DNA of 64,000 nucleotides, from assembly GCF_003284895.1 (NCBI RefSeq), contig NZ_QMDV01000002.1, forward strand, positions 124,001 to 188,000. The letters are read 5' to 3'. The notes beneath the pieces are model-generated. The model searched no databases. It saw only the letters and a list, made by a program, of their open reading frames with translations, and was not told the DNA's origin. The DNA comes from Pontibacter arcticus (GTDB taxonomy: Bacteria > Bacteroidota > Bacteroidia > Cytophagales > Hymenobacteraceae). Shown piece after piece: positions 43,498 through 53,459 of this stretch; the first letter of the stretch is position 1; the number at the start of each line of letters is the position of its first letter. The position numbers and the translations under genes are program-made.

Positions 43498-44119
43498 GGT
43501 TATTTTTTTAGGTGACCAAACGTTACTTAACTATTGTAACAACAAATATTGCGAATTGTTTCCTTTTTAACAGGGAACGGCCTGTATTTATCACTTACAG
43601 GTTTCCCATAACATTCTTTAAAGTCTGCCACTCGTATAAAATGGCTGTAAAAGAATTTTTTTATCAAATCTATCTTTACAATTAAAAGGGCACTTTGTTT
43701 AAAAGTGCAGGAGATAAGAAGCAAAAAATAAGTGCGGATTTCAAAGTTTGTTTTGCCGGATCAGGTAAGTAGGATTTGTATTAATTTTATAGTTTAGTGT
43801 TTATGCTTACTTGTAAAAATGTTTCAAGTACAAATTAGCTGGCTATATTAAGTATAAATTGTTAATTGGATGTAAGAATAAGTATAAATCCGAGTAATTT
43901 ATACTTTGTGATTATTTATGAGTGCTCCTGCCTGAAATATTATTTACATAAATCACAGAAGTTTTCATCTTTTTTATTTTCGTTTGCCTTCCTCGTTTTT
44001 ATGTGCCTATATTTAAGATCGTAATATTTAAGCTTTCATAAGATAGGATACTGGTTTTAAAATTTTACGCCTAACTAACATGTGTCGCAAACGTACTAGC
44101 ACGTGTTTTAACTTTTACT
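43498..44119. other. Long gene-free stretch upstream of the triple-PAS kinase
   Basis: About 620 bases. Short frames (such as 43527-43724 in reverse) have no protein character. AAGTATA/TATACTT sites occur near 43852, 43880 and 43901, and an imperfect repeat ACGTACTAGCACGTGT lies near 44091. No RNA element was recognised, although the length leaves room for one. Confidence 0.45.
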
Positions 44120-46066
44120 ATGAATCCGGAATCAGAGATTGTTTCGACACTACATCCTGAAAATTTGAATGACGGCTATTACCGTTTATTAGTAGAAAGT
44201 ATAACGGATTATGCCATCTTCTTATTAGATACCAAAGGCCACATTGTTACCTGGAATACGGGCGCCAGGAAGATCAAGAAGTATGAAAAGTCGGAAATAG
44301 TAGGCAAACACTTTTCTATCTTTTATACCGAAGATGCCAAAGCAAAAAAACTTCCTGCCCAGGAACTGAAAGATGCTGTCCGCAACGGTAAATTTGAAGA
44401 AGAAGGCTGGCGGGTCCGGAAAGACGGTTCTTTATTTTGGGCAAATGTTATCATTACGCCCGTTTACAATGCAGATAAGGATCTGATCGGTTTTTCTAAG
44501 ATCACACGAAACCTATCCGAACGAAAAAAGGCCGAAGATGACTTGTTTAAAGCCTACGAAGGCCTGAAAGAAAGCGAAGAAAGATTCCGGTTGCTGATAG
44601 ATGGGGTAACTGATTACGCCATTTTTATGCTGGATGCTGCCGGCAATGTTGCTTCCTGGAACCAGGGCGCCAAGCGCATGAAAGGATACGAGGCAAGTGA
44701 GATCATCGGCAAGTTTTTTTCCAAGTTTTATAACAAAGAAGCTGTCGAAAGCGGCTTCCCGGAGTATGAGTTGCAACAGGCCAGGCTCGTTGGCAGGTTT
44801 GAGGACGAAGGGTGGCGCTACCGCAAAGATGGTTCTGTGTTCTGGGCAAATACTATTTTAACAGCCCTCCGGAATACCGAAGGCGAAATAATCGGCTTTT
44901 CTAAAATAACCCGCGATCTTACCGAGAAAAAAAGGCTGGAACAGCAACTCTACCAAACAAACGAAGAGCTGAAAGAAAGTGTGGAAAGAAGCCGCCTGCT
45001 GATAAACAGTGTGAAGGATTACGCTATTCTGATGCTTAGCCCGGAAGGGGTCGTGATGAGTTGGAATACAGGCGCCGAATACATCAAGGGCTATACAGCG
45101 GAAGAGATCATCGGGAAAAGTTTTTCGACCTTTTATCCCCGCGAAGCTATCGAAAGCGGTTTTCCGCAGTACGAACTCAAACGTGCGCAGCTCGATGGCC
45201 ATTTTGAAGACGAAGGCTGGCGCCTGCGTAAAGACGGCTCCGCTTTTTGGGCGAACGTAATTATTACGCCAATCTATAGTGCCCAGAACCGCCTGATCGG
45301 GTTTACAAAAATTACACGCGATTTAACGGAACGCCGGCGCAACGAAGAGTTGATGCTGAAAAACAGTGAGCTGCTGAAAATCAATAACGAACTCGATAAC
45401 TTTGTTTACGCTGCCTCCCACGATCTTAAATTGCCGATTATTAACCTGGAAGGGCTGATCATTGCATTGGAAGAAGATATGGGAACGGAAGCTGAGAAGC
45501 ACGAGCAGTTACTTACCATGATGCATCATGCCATCAACTCTTTTAAGAAAGTAATTGCTGACCTGGGCGATATTGCCAAACTGCAAAGCCAGGAAGTGCA
45601 GCAGGACAAAATCTGTGTTCCTGAGCTGATAGCGGAAATAAAGGAAAGCCTGCATGATCTGATCAAGAAAAGCGGAGCTGAGATCGTGTTCGAAGAAATC
45701 GGGTTTGATACCATCCTTTACTCTCACAAAAACCTGCGCAGTATTTTATATAACCTTATATCCAATGCCATCAAGTACGTTGACCCTGCCGAAAAACCAG
45801 TCATCAGAATAAACGCTTACATTTCCGAAACAAAAGAATATGTGTTGTCTGTGGCTGATAATGGGCTGGGGATTTCGGAGTCGCAGGTCGGGAAGATATT
45901 TTCGCTCTTTAAACGCGCCCACGACCATGTAGAAGGTTCGGGCATAGGCTTATACCTGGTTAAAAAGATTCTGGATAACTCCGGAGATAAGATTAAAGTA
46001 ACGAGCAAGCAGGGGAAGGGCTCTACCTTTGAGGTATATATTAAACAGAACTTCTACCAGGCTTAA
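44120..46066 (+). CDS. Histidine kinase with three near-identical PAS/PAC repeats
   Basis: A 648-residue kinase. Three tandem units of about 136 residues, starting near 20, 155 and 292, each show YAI(F/L)(M/L)L, then (S/T)WN(Q/T)GA, the segment EIIGK.FS.FY, the EEGWR.RKDGS.FWAN block, and GFSKITR.L(S/T)E. Their high similarity points to recent duplication. The HisKA is AASHDLKLPIINLEGL near 428-443 and the ATPase has NLISNAIKYVD, DNGLGIS and GSGIGLYLVKKIL. The kinase has no membrane segment and no adjacent response regulator. PAS repeats of this type often bind heme, flavin or small ligands; which one is unknown. Confidence 0.9.
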   Translation: MNPESEIVSTLHPENLNDGYYRLLVESITDYAIFLLDTKGHIVTWNTGARKIKKYEKSEIVGKHFSIFYTEDAKAKKLPAQELKDAVRNGKFEEEGWRVRKDGSLFWANVIITPVYNADKDLIGFSKITRNLSERKKAEDDLFKAYEGLKESEERFRLLIDGVTDYAIFMLDAAGNVASWNQGAKRMKGYEASEIIGKFFSKFYNKEAVESGFPEYELQQARLVGRFEDEGWRYRKDGSVFWANTILTALRNTEGEIIGFSKITRDLTEKKRLEQQLYQTNEELKESVERSRLLINSVKDYAILMLSPEGVVMSWNTGAEYIKGYTAEEIIGKSFSTFYPREAIESGFPQYELKRAQLDGHFEDEGWRLRKDGSAFWANVIITPIYSAQNRLIGFTKITRDLTERRRNEELMLKNSELLKINNELDNFVYAASHDLKLPIINLEGLIIALEEDMGTEAEKHEQLLTMMHHAINSFKKVIADLGDIAKLQSQEVQQDKICVPELIAEIKESLHDLIKKSGAEIVFEEIGFDTILYSHKNLRSILYNLISNAIKYVDPAEKPVIRINAYISETKEYVLSVADNGLGISESQVGKIFSLFKRAHDHVEGSGIGLYLVKKILDNSGDKIKVTSKQGKGSTFEVYIKQNFYQA

Positions 46067-46072
46067 AAACAA

Positions 46073-46105
46073 AAAAGGTTACCAAATTGAGTGGTAACCT
46101 TTTCT
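46073..46105. terminator. Hairpin terminator after the triple-PAS kinase
   Basis: AAAAGGTTACC(A) (46073-46084) and (T)GGTAACCTTTT (46092-46103) pair perfectly, directly after the kinase stop and before the convergent MEDS gene. Confidence 0.8.
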
Positions 46106-46165
46106 GTTATATGATAAAGCTTAGGGCTTATAAAGGATTTTCCGGAAGATAAATACGAACCGGAT

Positions 46166-46789
46166 TTATACTTGCTGAAAGGCTAGTTCTGTATTTGAGC
46201 TTCCTGAGTTGGTAATAATTGCACTGTGTGCTTTGCAGATATTAGAGAGCGTATGGGCGTTATCTTCTGAAAACTGTGAACTGGCATAGGCGCAGAATAG
46301 CGAAAATGAAAGCTTTTCGGCTAACGAATTCCAGAAATGCTCCAGCATCACGGTTGCGCCACTATTGTTTTCCTCTAACAGCACCGCCACCATCTCTCCA
46401 TAAGCCCGTACAGGTCGCTTATTCCCATGCAGGCTGCTGAATAGGCCTGTCAGCGTATCCATAAATAAGCTATAATCCGGGCACCCCTCTACCATAAACA
46501 TGGCCAGCACTTCGTGTACATCTAAGGGTAAGTATTGTTTGTTGTTCTGGAGGGCATCTAAATTTATACCGCTGAGGCGTAAACGAAGTTCGAGGGCTGC
46601 TATATGTGCTTTGGTAGCAATTAAAACAACATTTTCGTTTGCAGAAAAGCCTCCCGCCACAAAACCTTCCAATAAATTTAAAAGAGCATCATCGTCTTCG
46701 TAAACCTGCACAACATGTGAGCATGTTGTCTTGTCGCGCCAGAAAATTTCTGAGTTACAATTCTGCCAGGCAGTATTAGTTAAAGTCAT
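46166..46789 (-). CDS. MEDS-domain sensor protein
   Basis: A 207-residue protein from the ATG at 46789 (a GTG five codons earlier is possible). The MEDS pattern (DcmR-type sensory domain, named from methanogen/methylotroph proteins) reads HVVQVYEDDDALLNLLEGFVAGGFSANENVVLIATKAH near the start, and later VRAYGEMVAVLLEENNSGATVMLEHFWNSL and FSLFCAYASSQF. It is a free-standing sensor without HTH or kinase domain. It is convergent with the triple-PAS kinase, so a functional link is possible but unproved. Confidence 0.8.
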   Translation of the reverse strand: MTLTNTAWQNCNSEIFWRDKTTCSHVVQVYEDDDALLNLLEGFVAGGFSANENVVLIATKAHIAALELRLRLSGINLDALQNNKQYLPLDVHEVLAMFMVEGCPDYSLFMDTLTGLFSSLHGNKRPVRAYGEMVAVLLEENNSGATVMLEHFWNSLAEKLSFSLFCAYASSQFSEDNAHTLSNICKAHSAIITNSGSSNTELAFQQV

Positions 46790-47263
46790 CGTACCCACAT
46801 CCACTAAAATTTCAGCTTAAATCGTAATAAAACCAAGCTGTAAAAAATCTAAAAAAATAATATAATGTTAAAACTATACTTTAGATTTACTATAAGTATG
46901 TTTTGATATATTAAGCTTATACACAATTAGTTATCTACGCAGTGAAATCAGATTGGTTGTTGCGCTAAAATTATTTCTACTGAAAACTTACTTAAGGGTC
47001 ATATTAAATCTCCTGTAATTCATCCAAACGTTTGCAGAAATATGGTTTTTGCCGGTTAAATGGCCTTTTGTATAAGTTACCTGCTTCCGGAAAAAAAATC
47101 AGCTTTTAGGTACCGATTATACGCAGCTGTAAAAGAAGGATTTTATACTTTCTAAAAGAATTCAGCTAAAATCCGGGCGTTCATGCAACGCCTCTAAAGT
47201 TTATGTGTCTTTAGGACATTACGCTGGCATTAGCAATTAACAATCGTTTCTTATTTCCATACT
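46790..47263. other. Gene-free stretch upstream of the TonB-type receptor
   Basis: About 470 AT-rich bases between divergent genes. It holds TATACTT near 46876 and 47149 and an A-rich tract near 46845. No repeat or RNA fold recognised. Confidence 0.4.
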
Positions 47264-49729
47264 ATGAAAAAATGGCTACTTTTTTCGCTGGCATACCTGT
47301 GCCTTTACTTTACCTTCTCTTTACCTGTTGCAGGGCAGCAAAATCCTGTTGGGGCAGGAAAAATTTCGGGTGTTTTAGTTGATTCGGTTTCAGGAAAACC
47401 TGTTGAGTTTGCTACGATAGCCTTGCTGCCTGGCGGTACAACACAATCCATTGATGTAAAACTAACCGATAGCGGCGGCAAGTTTACTTTCAATGGCCTA
47501 AACCCCGGCTCCTACGATGTAGCCATCAGCTTTATCGGGTACCAAAGCAAAATCATCAAACAGGTAGCCATTACGCCCCAAAAGCCGGAAGCAACGCTTG
47601 CAACCATCCGTTTCAGGGGAACAGCTACCCAGCTAAACGAAGCAAAAGTGGTGGCGCTCAGACCAACCATAACACAGGAAGCAGACAAAATGGTGGTAAG
47701 CATAGAAGGCACTGCCCTGGCAGCCGGTAAAACAGCTTATGATGTGCTGGCAACCGCCCCCGGTGTTTTTGTGGATCAGGAAGGAAATATTCAGCTGAAC
47801 GGCCGGCCGGGCGCAACGGTGATGTTAGATGGCAAATTAACTTACCTGTCTGCCCGCGACCTGCGTTCTATGCTGGAGGCAATGTCGGCAGAAAATATAA
47901 AGAACATCGAAATCATCACAAATCCTTCCGCCAAGTATGATGCTGAAGGCTCGTCGGGCATTCTTAACATCAACCTTAAAAAGAACACGCTTTTTGGTGT
48001 AAACGGAAATGTAAGTATAGGCAGCACTTACAATGGAAAACAGTATGGTTACAACTCCTCAGGAAGTATAAATTACAAAACCGGTAGCTGGAATTCGTTT
48101 CTGAACGTGGATGTGGCACGACGCACAGGTGGCCGGGAAGCCACCTTTACCCGCATTTTTAAAGGAGCCGAAGAAACCACATATTTCGACCAGGTTGCTA
48201 CAGGGAATTATGAAGTAGAAGGGCCGCCCTCCGTACGCCTCGGAACAGATTACATGATAAGCGACAAACACAGCGTCGGGTTTATGGCTTACTTTAATAC
48301 AAATAATTTATACAGCGATTTCCTGACCGAAACTTACATTGGGAATTCTCCCGCAAACCCAGCCTTGTTTATTGATGCTAAAAACTATAATACAAACCGC
48401 TTCACTAATTTTACATCCAACCTGCATTACACGGCAAAGTATGATACAATGGGTACACAGCTTACAGCGGGGCTGGATTTTGTAAAAATCAAAAACAAAG
48501 GCGAAGGCGATTTTTACAACTATTACGATTCGTTGGCTATGGGCAAGCCGGTCGTGCAGGATTTTCTATACACAAGTACTCCGGGCGGTTTCGATATTTA
48601 TGCTGCCAACATCGATTTTGTGAAGCCTTTATCAGGAGACCGAAAATTAGAGCTGGGAGCCAAAGCCAGCCAGGTTACTTCAGACAACGATTCAAGGTTT
48701 TATTTTAATAATGGCGAGGTACCGGTGCTGGATAGTAAACGCACGAACCATTTTATATACAATGAAAATATTTACGCCGCCTATGTAAACTGGAATAGCA
48801 AACTGGCAAAAGAGGTAACGCTGCAGGCTGGCTTACGGGCAGAGCAAACGGTATCAGAAGGGGAGTTGCGTACCACGTTTGAAAAATCTGACAGGAGCTA
48901 CCTGAATCTGTTTCCGAGCATATTTGTGCAGCAGAAGATCAGCGATAATTACGAAATCAATTATAATTACAGCCGCAGAATACAACGCCCGAATTATGGC
49001 CAGTTGAATCCTTTTCTGTCTTACCGCGACCCGTACACGTACTGGCAAGGTAACCCGGGTTTGCGCCCGCAATATACCCACTCCATTGGCGTTACGCAGG
49101 TTTTTAAAAAGACCTATAACCTCATCCTGAATTACCAGCTTGTACAGGACGTGATCGTAGAGTTGCCTACTATCATACCAGAAACCTCCACCACTATTTA
49201 TACCATCGGCAATGTGGATGATTATAAAAATCTGAGCCTGACAGCTATTTTGCCTTTTCGCATTTTAGAAAACTGGGACAGCAATAACACCTTCCTGGTA
49301 GCTTACAACGAATACAGCGCTATTGTAAACGGAGAGCAAATAATCAACGACCAGGTTTTTTACATGCTGCAATCAAACCATAATCTTGCACTGCCGCACA
49401 ATTTTAAGATGGAGCTGAACGGTACTTACCAGGGGCCGGGTGTACATGCTTTGTATAAAGTAGAACCGCGCTGGTGGATAAATGCTGCAATCAAAAAAAG
49501 CTTCCTGGATGATAAAATTGATGTTAGCTTAAATGTAAACGATATTTTTAAAACACAACGCCTGAAGATTGCTGCAAAAGTGGGAGAGGGGAACGTAAAC
49601 GATTTTGACCAGTATTTCAGGAGCCAAAGTATAGGGTTAACCCTGCGCTACAAGTTTAACAAAGGCCAGAAAGTAGAAGAGCGCAAACGCAACAACAGCC
49701 TGGAAGAACTTAACAGAACTGGCGGTTAA
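47264..49729 (+). CDS. TonB-dependent receptor-like outer membrane protein
   Basis: An 821-residue protein: signal peptide (residues 1-25, ending VAGQ), then a CarboxypepD_reg-like domain (GKISGVLVDSVSGKPVEFATIALL near 32-53), a plug-like segment with YDVLATAPGVFVDQEGNIQLNGR near 160-182, and a long beta-barrel of the OMP_b-brl_3 type. INYNYSRRIQRPNYGQLNPF and YTYWQGNPGLRPQYTHS near 567-605 are diagnostic of that barrel family. The protein ends shortly after a strand (SIGLTLRYKFN), with an unusual charged tail KGQKVEERKRNNSLEE. No SusD gene follows, so it is a single receptor of unknown ligand. Confidence 0.88.
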   Translation: MKKWLLFSLAYLCLYFTFSLPVAGQQNPVGAGKISGVLVDSVSGKPVEFATIALLPGGTTQSIDVKLTDSGGKFTFNGLNPGSYDVAISFIGYQSKIIKQVAITPQKPEATLATIRFRGTATQLNEAKVVALRPTITQEADKMVVSIEGTALAAGKTAYDVLATAPGVFVDQEGNIQLNGRPGATVMLDGKLTYLSARDLRSMLEAMSAENIKNIEIITNPSAKYDAEGSSGILNINLKKNTLFGVNGNVSIGSTYNGKQYGYNSSGSINYKTGSWNSFLNVDVARRTGGREATFTRIFKGAEETTYFDQVATGNYEVEGPPSVRLGTDYMISDKHSVGFMAYFNTNNLYSDFLTETYIGNSPANPALFIDAKNYNTNRFTNFTSNLHYTAKYDTMGTQLTAGLDFVKIKNKGEGDFYNYYDSLAMGKPVVQDFLYTSTPGGFDIYAANIDFVKPLSGDRKLELGAKASQVTSDNDSRFYFNNGEVPVLDSKRTNHFIYNENIYAAYVNWNSKLAKEVTLQAGLRAEQTVSEGELRTTFEKSDRSYLNLFPSIFVQQKISDNYEINYNYSRRIQRPNYGQLNPFLSYRDPYTYWQGNPGLRPQYTHSIGVTQVFKKTYNLILNYQLVQDVIVELPTIIPETSTTIYTIGNVDDYKNLSLTAILPFRILENWDSNNTFLVAYNEYSAIVNGEQIINDQVFYMLQSNHNLALPHNFKMELNGTYQGPGVHALYKVEPRWWINAAIKKSFLDDKIDVSLNVNDIFKTQRLKIAAKVGEGNVNDFDQYFRSQSIGLTLRYKFNKGQKVEERKRNNSLEELNRTGG

Positions 49730-49813
49730 CTGTGTTTAAAATATGCCAGGCAGCAGTATTCTTTACATAAGTGTACTGCAGTTTGCTTTTAAGGCGAAAG
49801 CTATACTTTTAAA

Positions 49814-50266
49814 CTACACACCGAATTGGGTGAGGTGATGATCGAGGTGTTTGTAGAACAGGTTGTTCCATTCCTGGCTGGTGAGCGGCCCAAACGAGTG
49901 CGAAGGCCTGTTCTCGAAACTGCTTCGGCCTAGTTGCTGCGTTTTCCGGATGTAAGTGATCAGGCGTTGCTTTTCGGCTTCGAAATTGCGGTTATCCTGT
50001 ACTTTAAAATCAGGAGTGGTTGGGATGTTGCGCTTGTAAGGCGTTTCGTTTACCACCATTCTTTTTACAAACAGTTGCAGCAACAGCGTTTTCAGGAAGC
50101 CGGGCTTCGGGTACTTGTTTTCGTAAACCTGCTCATAACTGACGCAACAGTGTGCCAGCATTTGCGACACGCTCATTTTTCCCCACAACGGCCTGGTTGC
50201 AGGCGTAAGTCTGTTGATGCGGCCGATCAGCTCCGCCGTTACTTCCGAGTCAAATATATTTTTCAT
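49814..50266 (-). CDS. DUF1569/DinB-like protein
   Basis: A 150-residue cytoplasmic protein. RINRLTPATRPLWGKMSVSQMLAHCCVSYEQV near 16-47 is the four-helix DinB-like pattern with a metal-type His, and HSFGPLTSQEWNNLFYKHLDHHLTQFG at the end carries the conserved 'GPLT..EW....YKHLDHHL.QFG' of DUF1569. The function is unknown; DinB-fold proteins are often metal-dependent transferases. Confidence 0.85.
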   Translation of the reverse strand: MKNIFDSEVTAELIGRINRLTPATRPLWGKMSVSQMLAHCCVSYEQVYENKYPKPGFLKTLLLQLFVKRMVVNETPYKRNIPTTPDFKVQDNRNFEAEKQRLITYIRKTQQLGRSSFENRPSHSFGPLTSQEWNNLFYKHLDHHLTQFGV

Positions 50267-50465
50267 GGGTAGGCCAGCTTTATACTTTTATAACGAGTTC
50301 TACAGAAAATCTATTAACCTGATTACTGCATTATCTGAAAGTATAAAAAAGCCCGGTCAAGTAAATCATACTTTGTTTTTATTCTGCTCGGCTTGCTCAT
50401 CACATCTTTCAGGCGATTCGTCACATTTATTATTTTTCTGGAGCACTTTCGCTTATCATTGAACC

Positions 50466-51983
50466 ATGAATCAGATAACAATGAAAAGCTTTCTTGCCGA
50501 GCCACTTCAGCGCAACAAAGCAGAGCTATGGGTAGCCACCAGTTTGTACTTTTTAGTGCTGTTTACGCTCACAACCGGCAGCGGCCATAACATGCCGGAT
50601 TTTAGAGAAGCCAATGTACGGTTTAACTACTTCGAGCATTATTTCTGGCCGCAGTTGGTACGGTATACGTTGCTCTACCTGGCCTTTTTATTCATGAATT
50701 TCAAGGTGATGCCCAGGCTCATCCGGAAAGAAAAAGTATGGCTGAATGTGTTTTTAACGCTGCTCACTTTTGTAGCGGTAGGGTTGGTGATCGGGATTCT
50801 GAATACATACACCCAGGCTTATCTGTTTGTAAGATTCTCCGGTGAACAGGAGGTATATGATCATCTGTTCCAGGGGAGTTTTTACACGGCCTTCTGGCTG
50901 CTGCTGATGTTCGGTTTCTATTCTGCCATCAAATACATCGGGCTTTACCTGCTTTCGAATTCAGATGCTATCCAGACAAAGTATCATATCCTGACCAAGG
51001 ATGTTTTGATAGCCTTTATTATTTCGATGGTGAATGTTTTCGTGCTGCTGGCTCTTGATGCTGAAGAGGAAATTACAGCACTCTGTGCCGTGCTGTCGCT
51101 ATATGCTATACTTTTATACTGTCTTTCTTTTTATACTTTCATTCCGAAAGCGCTTCAGGCAAAGCGGCCGGGCCGGTCGTATGCGTGGAAGGTGCTGCTG
51201 CTGGTGGCCCTGACTTCTTTCCCTATTGTATTGATGTTGCTGCCGGTTTTTTACGATGAAGATAGTGCGATCGGTATTACTGCTTTTAACGCTGTATTCC
51301 AGTTAGTGGTAGTGGCGCCAGTAATTTGGTCGCTTTATAAGCGGCAGGCAAAGGGGAAAGAGGAAGTTTACGTACTCAGAAAAGAACTGGGCCGCTCAAA
51401 TGCCAACCTGGATTTTCTGCGCTCGCAGATAAACCCGCACTTTCTATTTAATGCCCTGAACACGCTCTACGGAACTGCCCTCCAGGAAAACAGCGAACGC
51501 ACCGCACAAGGTATACAAATGCTGGGCGATATGATGCGGTTTATGCTGCACGAAAACCATCAGCAAAAAATCTTGTTGTCGCGCGAAATTGAGTACCTGC
51601 AAAATTACATCGAGCTGCAGTTATTGCGTACTTCCTCGTCTCCCAACATCGTCATCGAAACCAAAATTGATGAGGTGCTGACCGAAAAATATATTGCCCC
51701 GATGCTGCTAATTCCGTTTGTAGAGAATGCGTTTAAACACGGCGTGAGCCTGCAGCACAGATCCTGGATAAAAATCACCTTGCATTGCGATGAAAATAAG
51801 CTGTACTTCGATGTATACAATAGCAAACACACGCGCTCTGACCAGGACCCTGAGAAAGACCGGTCTGGCATCGGCCTCAGCAACGTAAAACAGCGCCTGG
51901 AACTGCTTTACCCAGCTAAACAGGAACTGATTATCCGGGAAACACCCGACGAATTTTTTGTGCACCTTACATTGCAGTTATAA
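50466..51983 (+). CDS. LytS-type membrane histidine kinase
   Basis: A 505-residue kinase. About seven hydrophobic segments occupy residues 20-290. After a short coiled coil (LRKELGRSNANLDFL) comes the His_kinase motif SQINPHFLFNALNTLYG near 318-334, with the phosphorylated His in NPHFLFN, then the ATPase motifs MLLIPFVENAFKHG near 415-428 and GIGLSNVKQRLELLY near 470-484. The downstream LytTR regulator gene begins 35 bases later and is the partner. Two AAGTATA sites lie in that gap. By family knowledge such pairs sense membrane or cell-wall-related cues. Confidence 0.9.
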   Translation: MNQITMKSFLAEPLQRNKAELWVATSLYFLVLFTLTTGSGHNMPDFREANVRFNYFEHYFWPQLVRYTLLYLAFLFMNFKVMPRLIRKEKVWLNVFLTLLTFVAVGLVIGILNTYTQAYLFVRFSGEQEVYDHLFQGSFYTAFWLLLMFGFYSAIKYIGLYLLSNSDAIQTKYHILTKDVLIAFIISMVNVFVLLALDAEEEITALCAVLSLYAILLYCLSFYTFIPKALQAKRPGRSYAWKVLLLVALTSFPIVLMLLPVFYDEDSAIGITAFNAVFQLVVVAPVIWSLYKRQAKGKEEVYVLRKELGRSNANLDFLRSQINPHFLFNALNTLYGTALQENSERTAQGIQMLGDMMRFMLHENHQQKILLSREIEYLQNYIELQLLRTSSSPNIVIETKIDEVLTEKYIAPMLLIPFVENAFKHGVSLQHRSWIKITLHCDENKLYFDVYNSKHTRSDQDPEKDRSGIGLSNVKQRLELLYPAKQELIIRETPDEFFVHLTLQL

Positions 51984-52018
51984 AGTATAAATCTCTGCAA
52001 AGTATAAACTCCTGAAGT

Positions 52019-52693
52019 ATGAAAGCAATAGCGATAGACGACGAACCGATGGCCCTGGAAGTAGTAAGGTCGCATGCCGGGAAAGTGCCTTTTCTGGAGC
52101 TAGCTGCCTGTTTTACCGATGCCTTTAAAGCGCTGGAATACCTGCAGCAGGAGCAGGTCGATCTGTTGTTCCTGGATATAAAAATGCCGGACATTTCGGG
52201 GTTAGAGTTTATGACCAGCCTGCAGAAAAAGCCGATGGTGATTTTTACAACGGCTTACTCGGAGCACGCCGTTACCAGTTTCGAGCTGGATGCCGTGGAC
52301 TATTTACTGAAACCGTTTTCGTTGCCGCGCTTTATAAAAGCCTGTAACAAAGCCCAGGAGTTGTTGCAGTTAAGAGGAAACGGAACGCCTGCCAAAGACT
52401 ACATTTTCCTGAAGACCGGTTATGAGCAGGTGAAAGTATACTTCGAGGAAATGCTGTACATGGAGGCCGCCGGCAATTACGTCACCTTCGTACTGACAGA
52501 TAAAAAACTGCTCACCCGCATGACCATTAATGAAGTAACAGAGCAACTCCCCGCCGATAAGTTTATTCGCGTGCACCGCTCTTACATTGTGGCTAAAGAT
52601 AAGATCGATAAAATTGAACGCCACCAGCTTTGCATCAAAGGAAACGAAGTACCCGTCGGCGCCTCATTTATGCAGCAACTACAGTTGGTATAA
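52019..52693 (+). CDS. LytTR-family response regulator
   Basis: A 224-residue regulator. The receiver domain has Asp7-Asp8 (AIDDEP), the phospho-acceptor Asp53 (LLFLDIKMPDISG) and Lys in LLKPF near 97-101. The LytTR DNA-binding domain (residues about 125-224) shows YMEAAGNYVTF and ADKFIRVHRSYIVAKDKIDKIE. It follows the LytS-type kinase by 35 bases in the same direction. A strong hairpin follows its stop. Confidence 0.93.
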   Translation: MKAIAIDDEPMALEVVRSHAGKVPFLELAACFTDAFKALEYLQQEQVDLLFLDIKMPDISGLEFMTSLQKKPMVIFTTAYSEHAVTSFELDAVDYLLKPFSLPRFIKACNKAQELLQLRGNGTPAKDYIFLKTGYEQVKVYFEEMLYMEAAGNYVTFVLTDKKLLTRMTINEVTEQLPADKFIRVHRSYIVAKDKIDKIERHQLCIKGNEVPVGASFMQQLQLV

Positions 52694-52707
52694 TGTACAT
52701 TTTGATC

Positions 52708-52752
52708 ATAACAGAAAGCGGAAGTATACTTTATACTTCCGCTTTCTGTTAT
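52708..52752 (+). terminator. 21-bp perfect hairpin terminator with AAGTATA core
   Basis: ATAACAGAAAGCGGAAGTAT plus A (52708-52728) and its exact reverse complement (52732-52752) around a 3-base loop, 15 bases after the LytTR stop. The arms end in the GAAGTATA heptamer. Confidence 0.8.
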
Positions 52753-52831
52753 ATTATACTTTTGAGTGACGCTTTAACGTATGATTATAAAGTATGATTT
52801 CCTGTTTATCTCCAAAATTAAAATCTGAAGT

Positions 52832-53434
52832 ATGAAGCCTGCGGAAACCGGTAAAAGCTACGATAAAATTGCTGACTGGTGGCAGGCGTACCACAAAGAT
52901 TCTGATTATGGTATGGCCCAGATTAGGCGGGCGATCAGCTATTGTAAAAATAAAGGAGTTGCACTGGATGTAGGCTGCGGAAGCGGCGGAAGAATTACAA
53001 GCGAATTGCTGCGCGAAGGGTTTGAAGTAACCGGCCTCGATGTATCCAAAAAAATGATAGAACTGGCTTTAGAACAGCACCCGGAAGTTACGTTTATGGT
53101 ACAGGATATTTGCAGTTGGGAGCCAATCCGAACGTATAACCTGATCATCGCCTGGGACAGCATTTTTCATGTGCCATTGGCAGAGCAACCCGCTGTAGTA
53201 GCCAAGTTGTGTAATGCTTTGCAACCGGATGGAATTCTCATTTATACGTTTGGAGATGCTACCGGAGAGCATACAAGCGAGTGGCTAAACGATACCTTTT
53301 ATTACAGCAGCATAGGCATCACGCAAAACCTGCGCGTTATCCTAGAAAATAACTGCCAGCCCCGTCACCTGGAGTTTGATCAGTTTCCGCAGAACCACGT
53401 CTACCTGATCGCTCAAATAACTAGCAAAATATAA
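52832..53434 (+). CDS. SAM-dependent class I methyltransferase
   Basis: A 200-residue enzyme. Motif I is ALDVGCGSGGR near 44-54, followed by the acidic end of strand 2 in VTGLDVSKKMIELA and motif II-like VQDICSWEP, then NLIIAWDSIFHVPLAEQ. The N-terminus has the YDKIADWWQAYH segment seen in methyltransferases of the UbiE/TehB sort. Substrate unknown; it is a monocistronic gene just before the palindromic repeat at 53460. Confidence 0.88.
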   Translation: MKPAETGKSYDKIADWWQAYHKDSDYGMAQIRRAISYCKNKGVALDVGCGSGGRITSELLREGFEVTGLDVSKKMIELALEQHPEVTFMVQDICSWEPIRTYNLIIAWDSIFHVPLAEQPAVVAKLCNALQPDGILIYTFGDATGEHTSEWLNDTFYYSSIGITQNLRVILENNCQPRHLEFDQFPQNHVYLIAQITSKI

Positions 53435-53459
53435 CCAGAAACTATAGCTTTAATATTAT

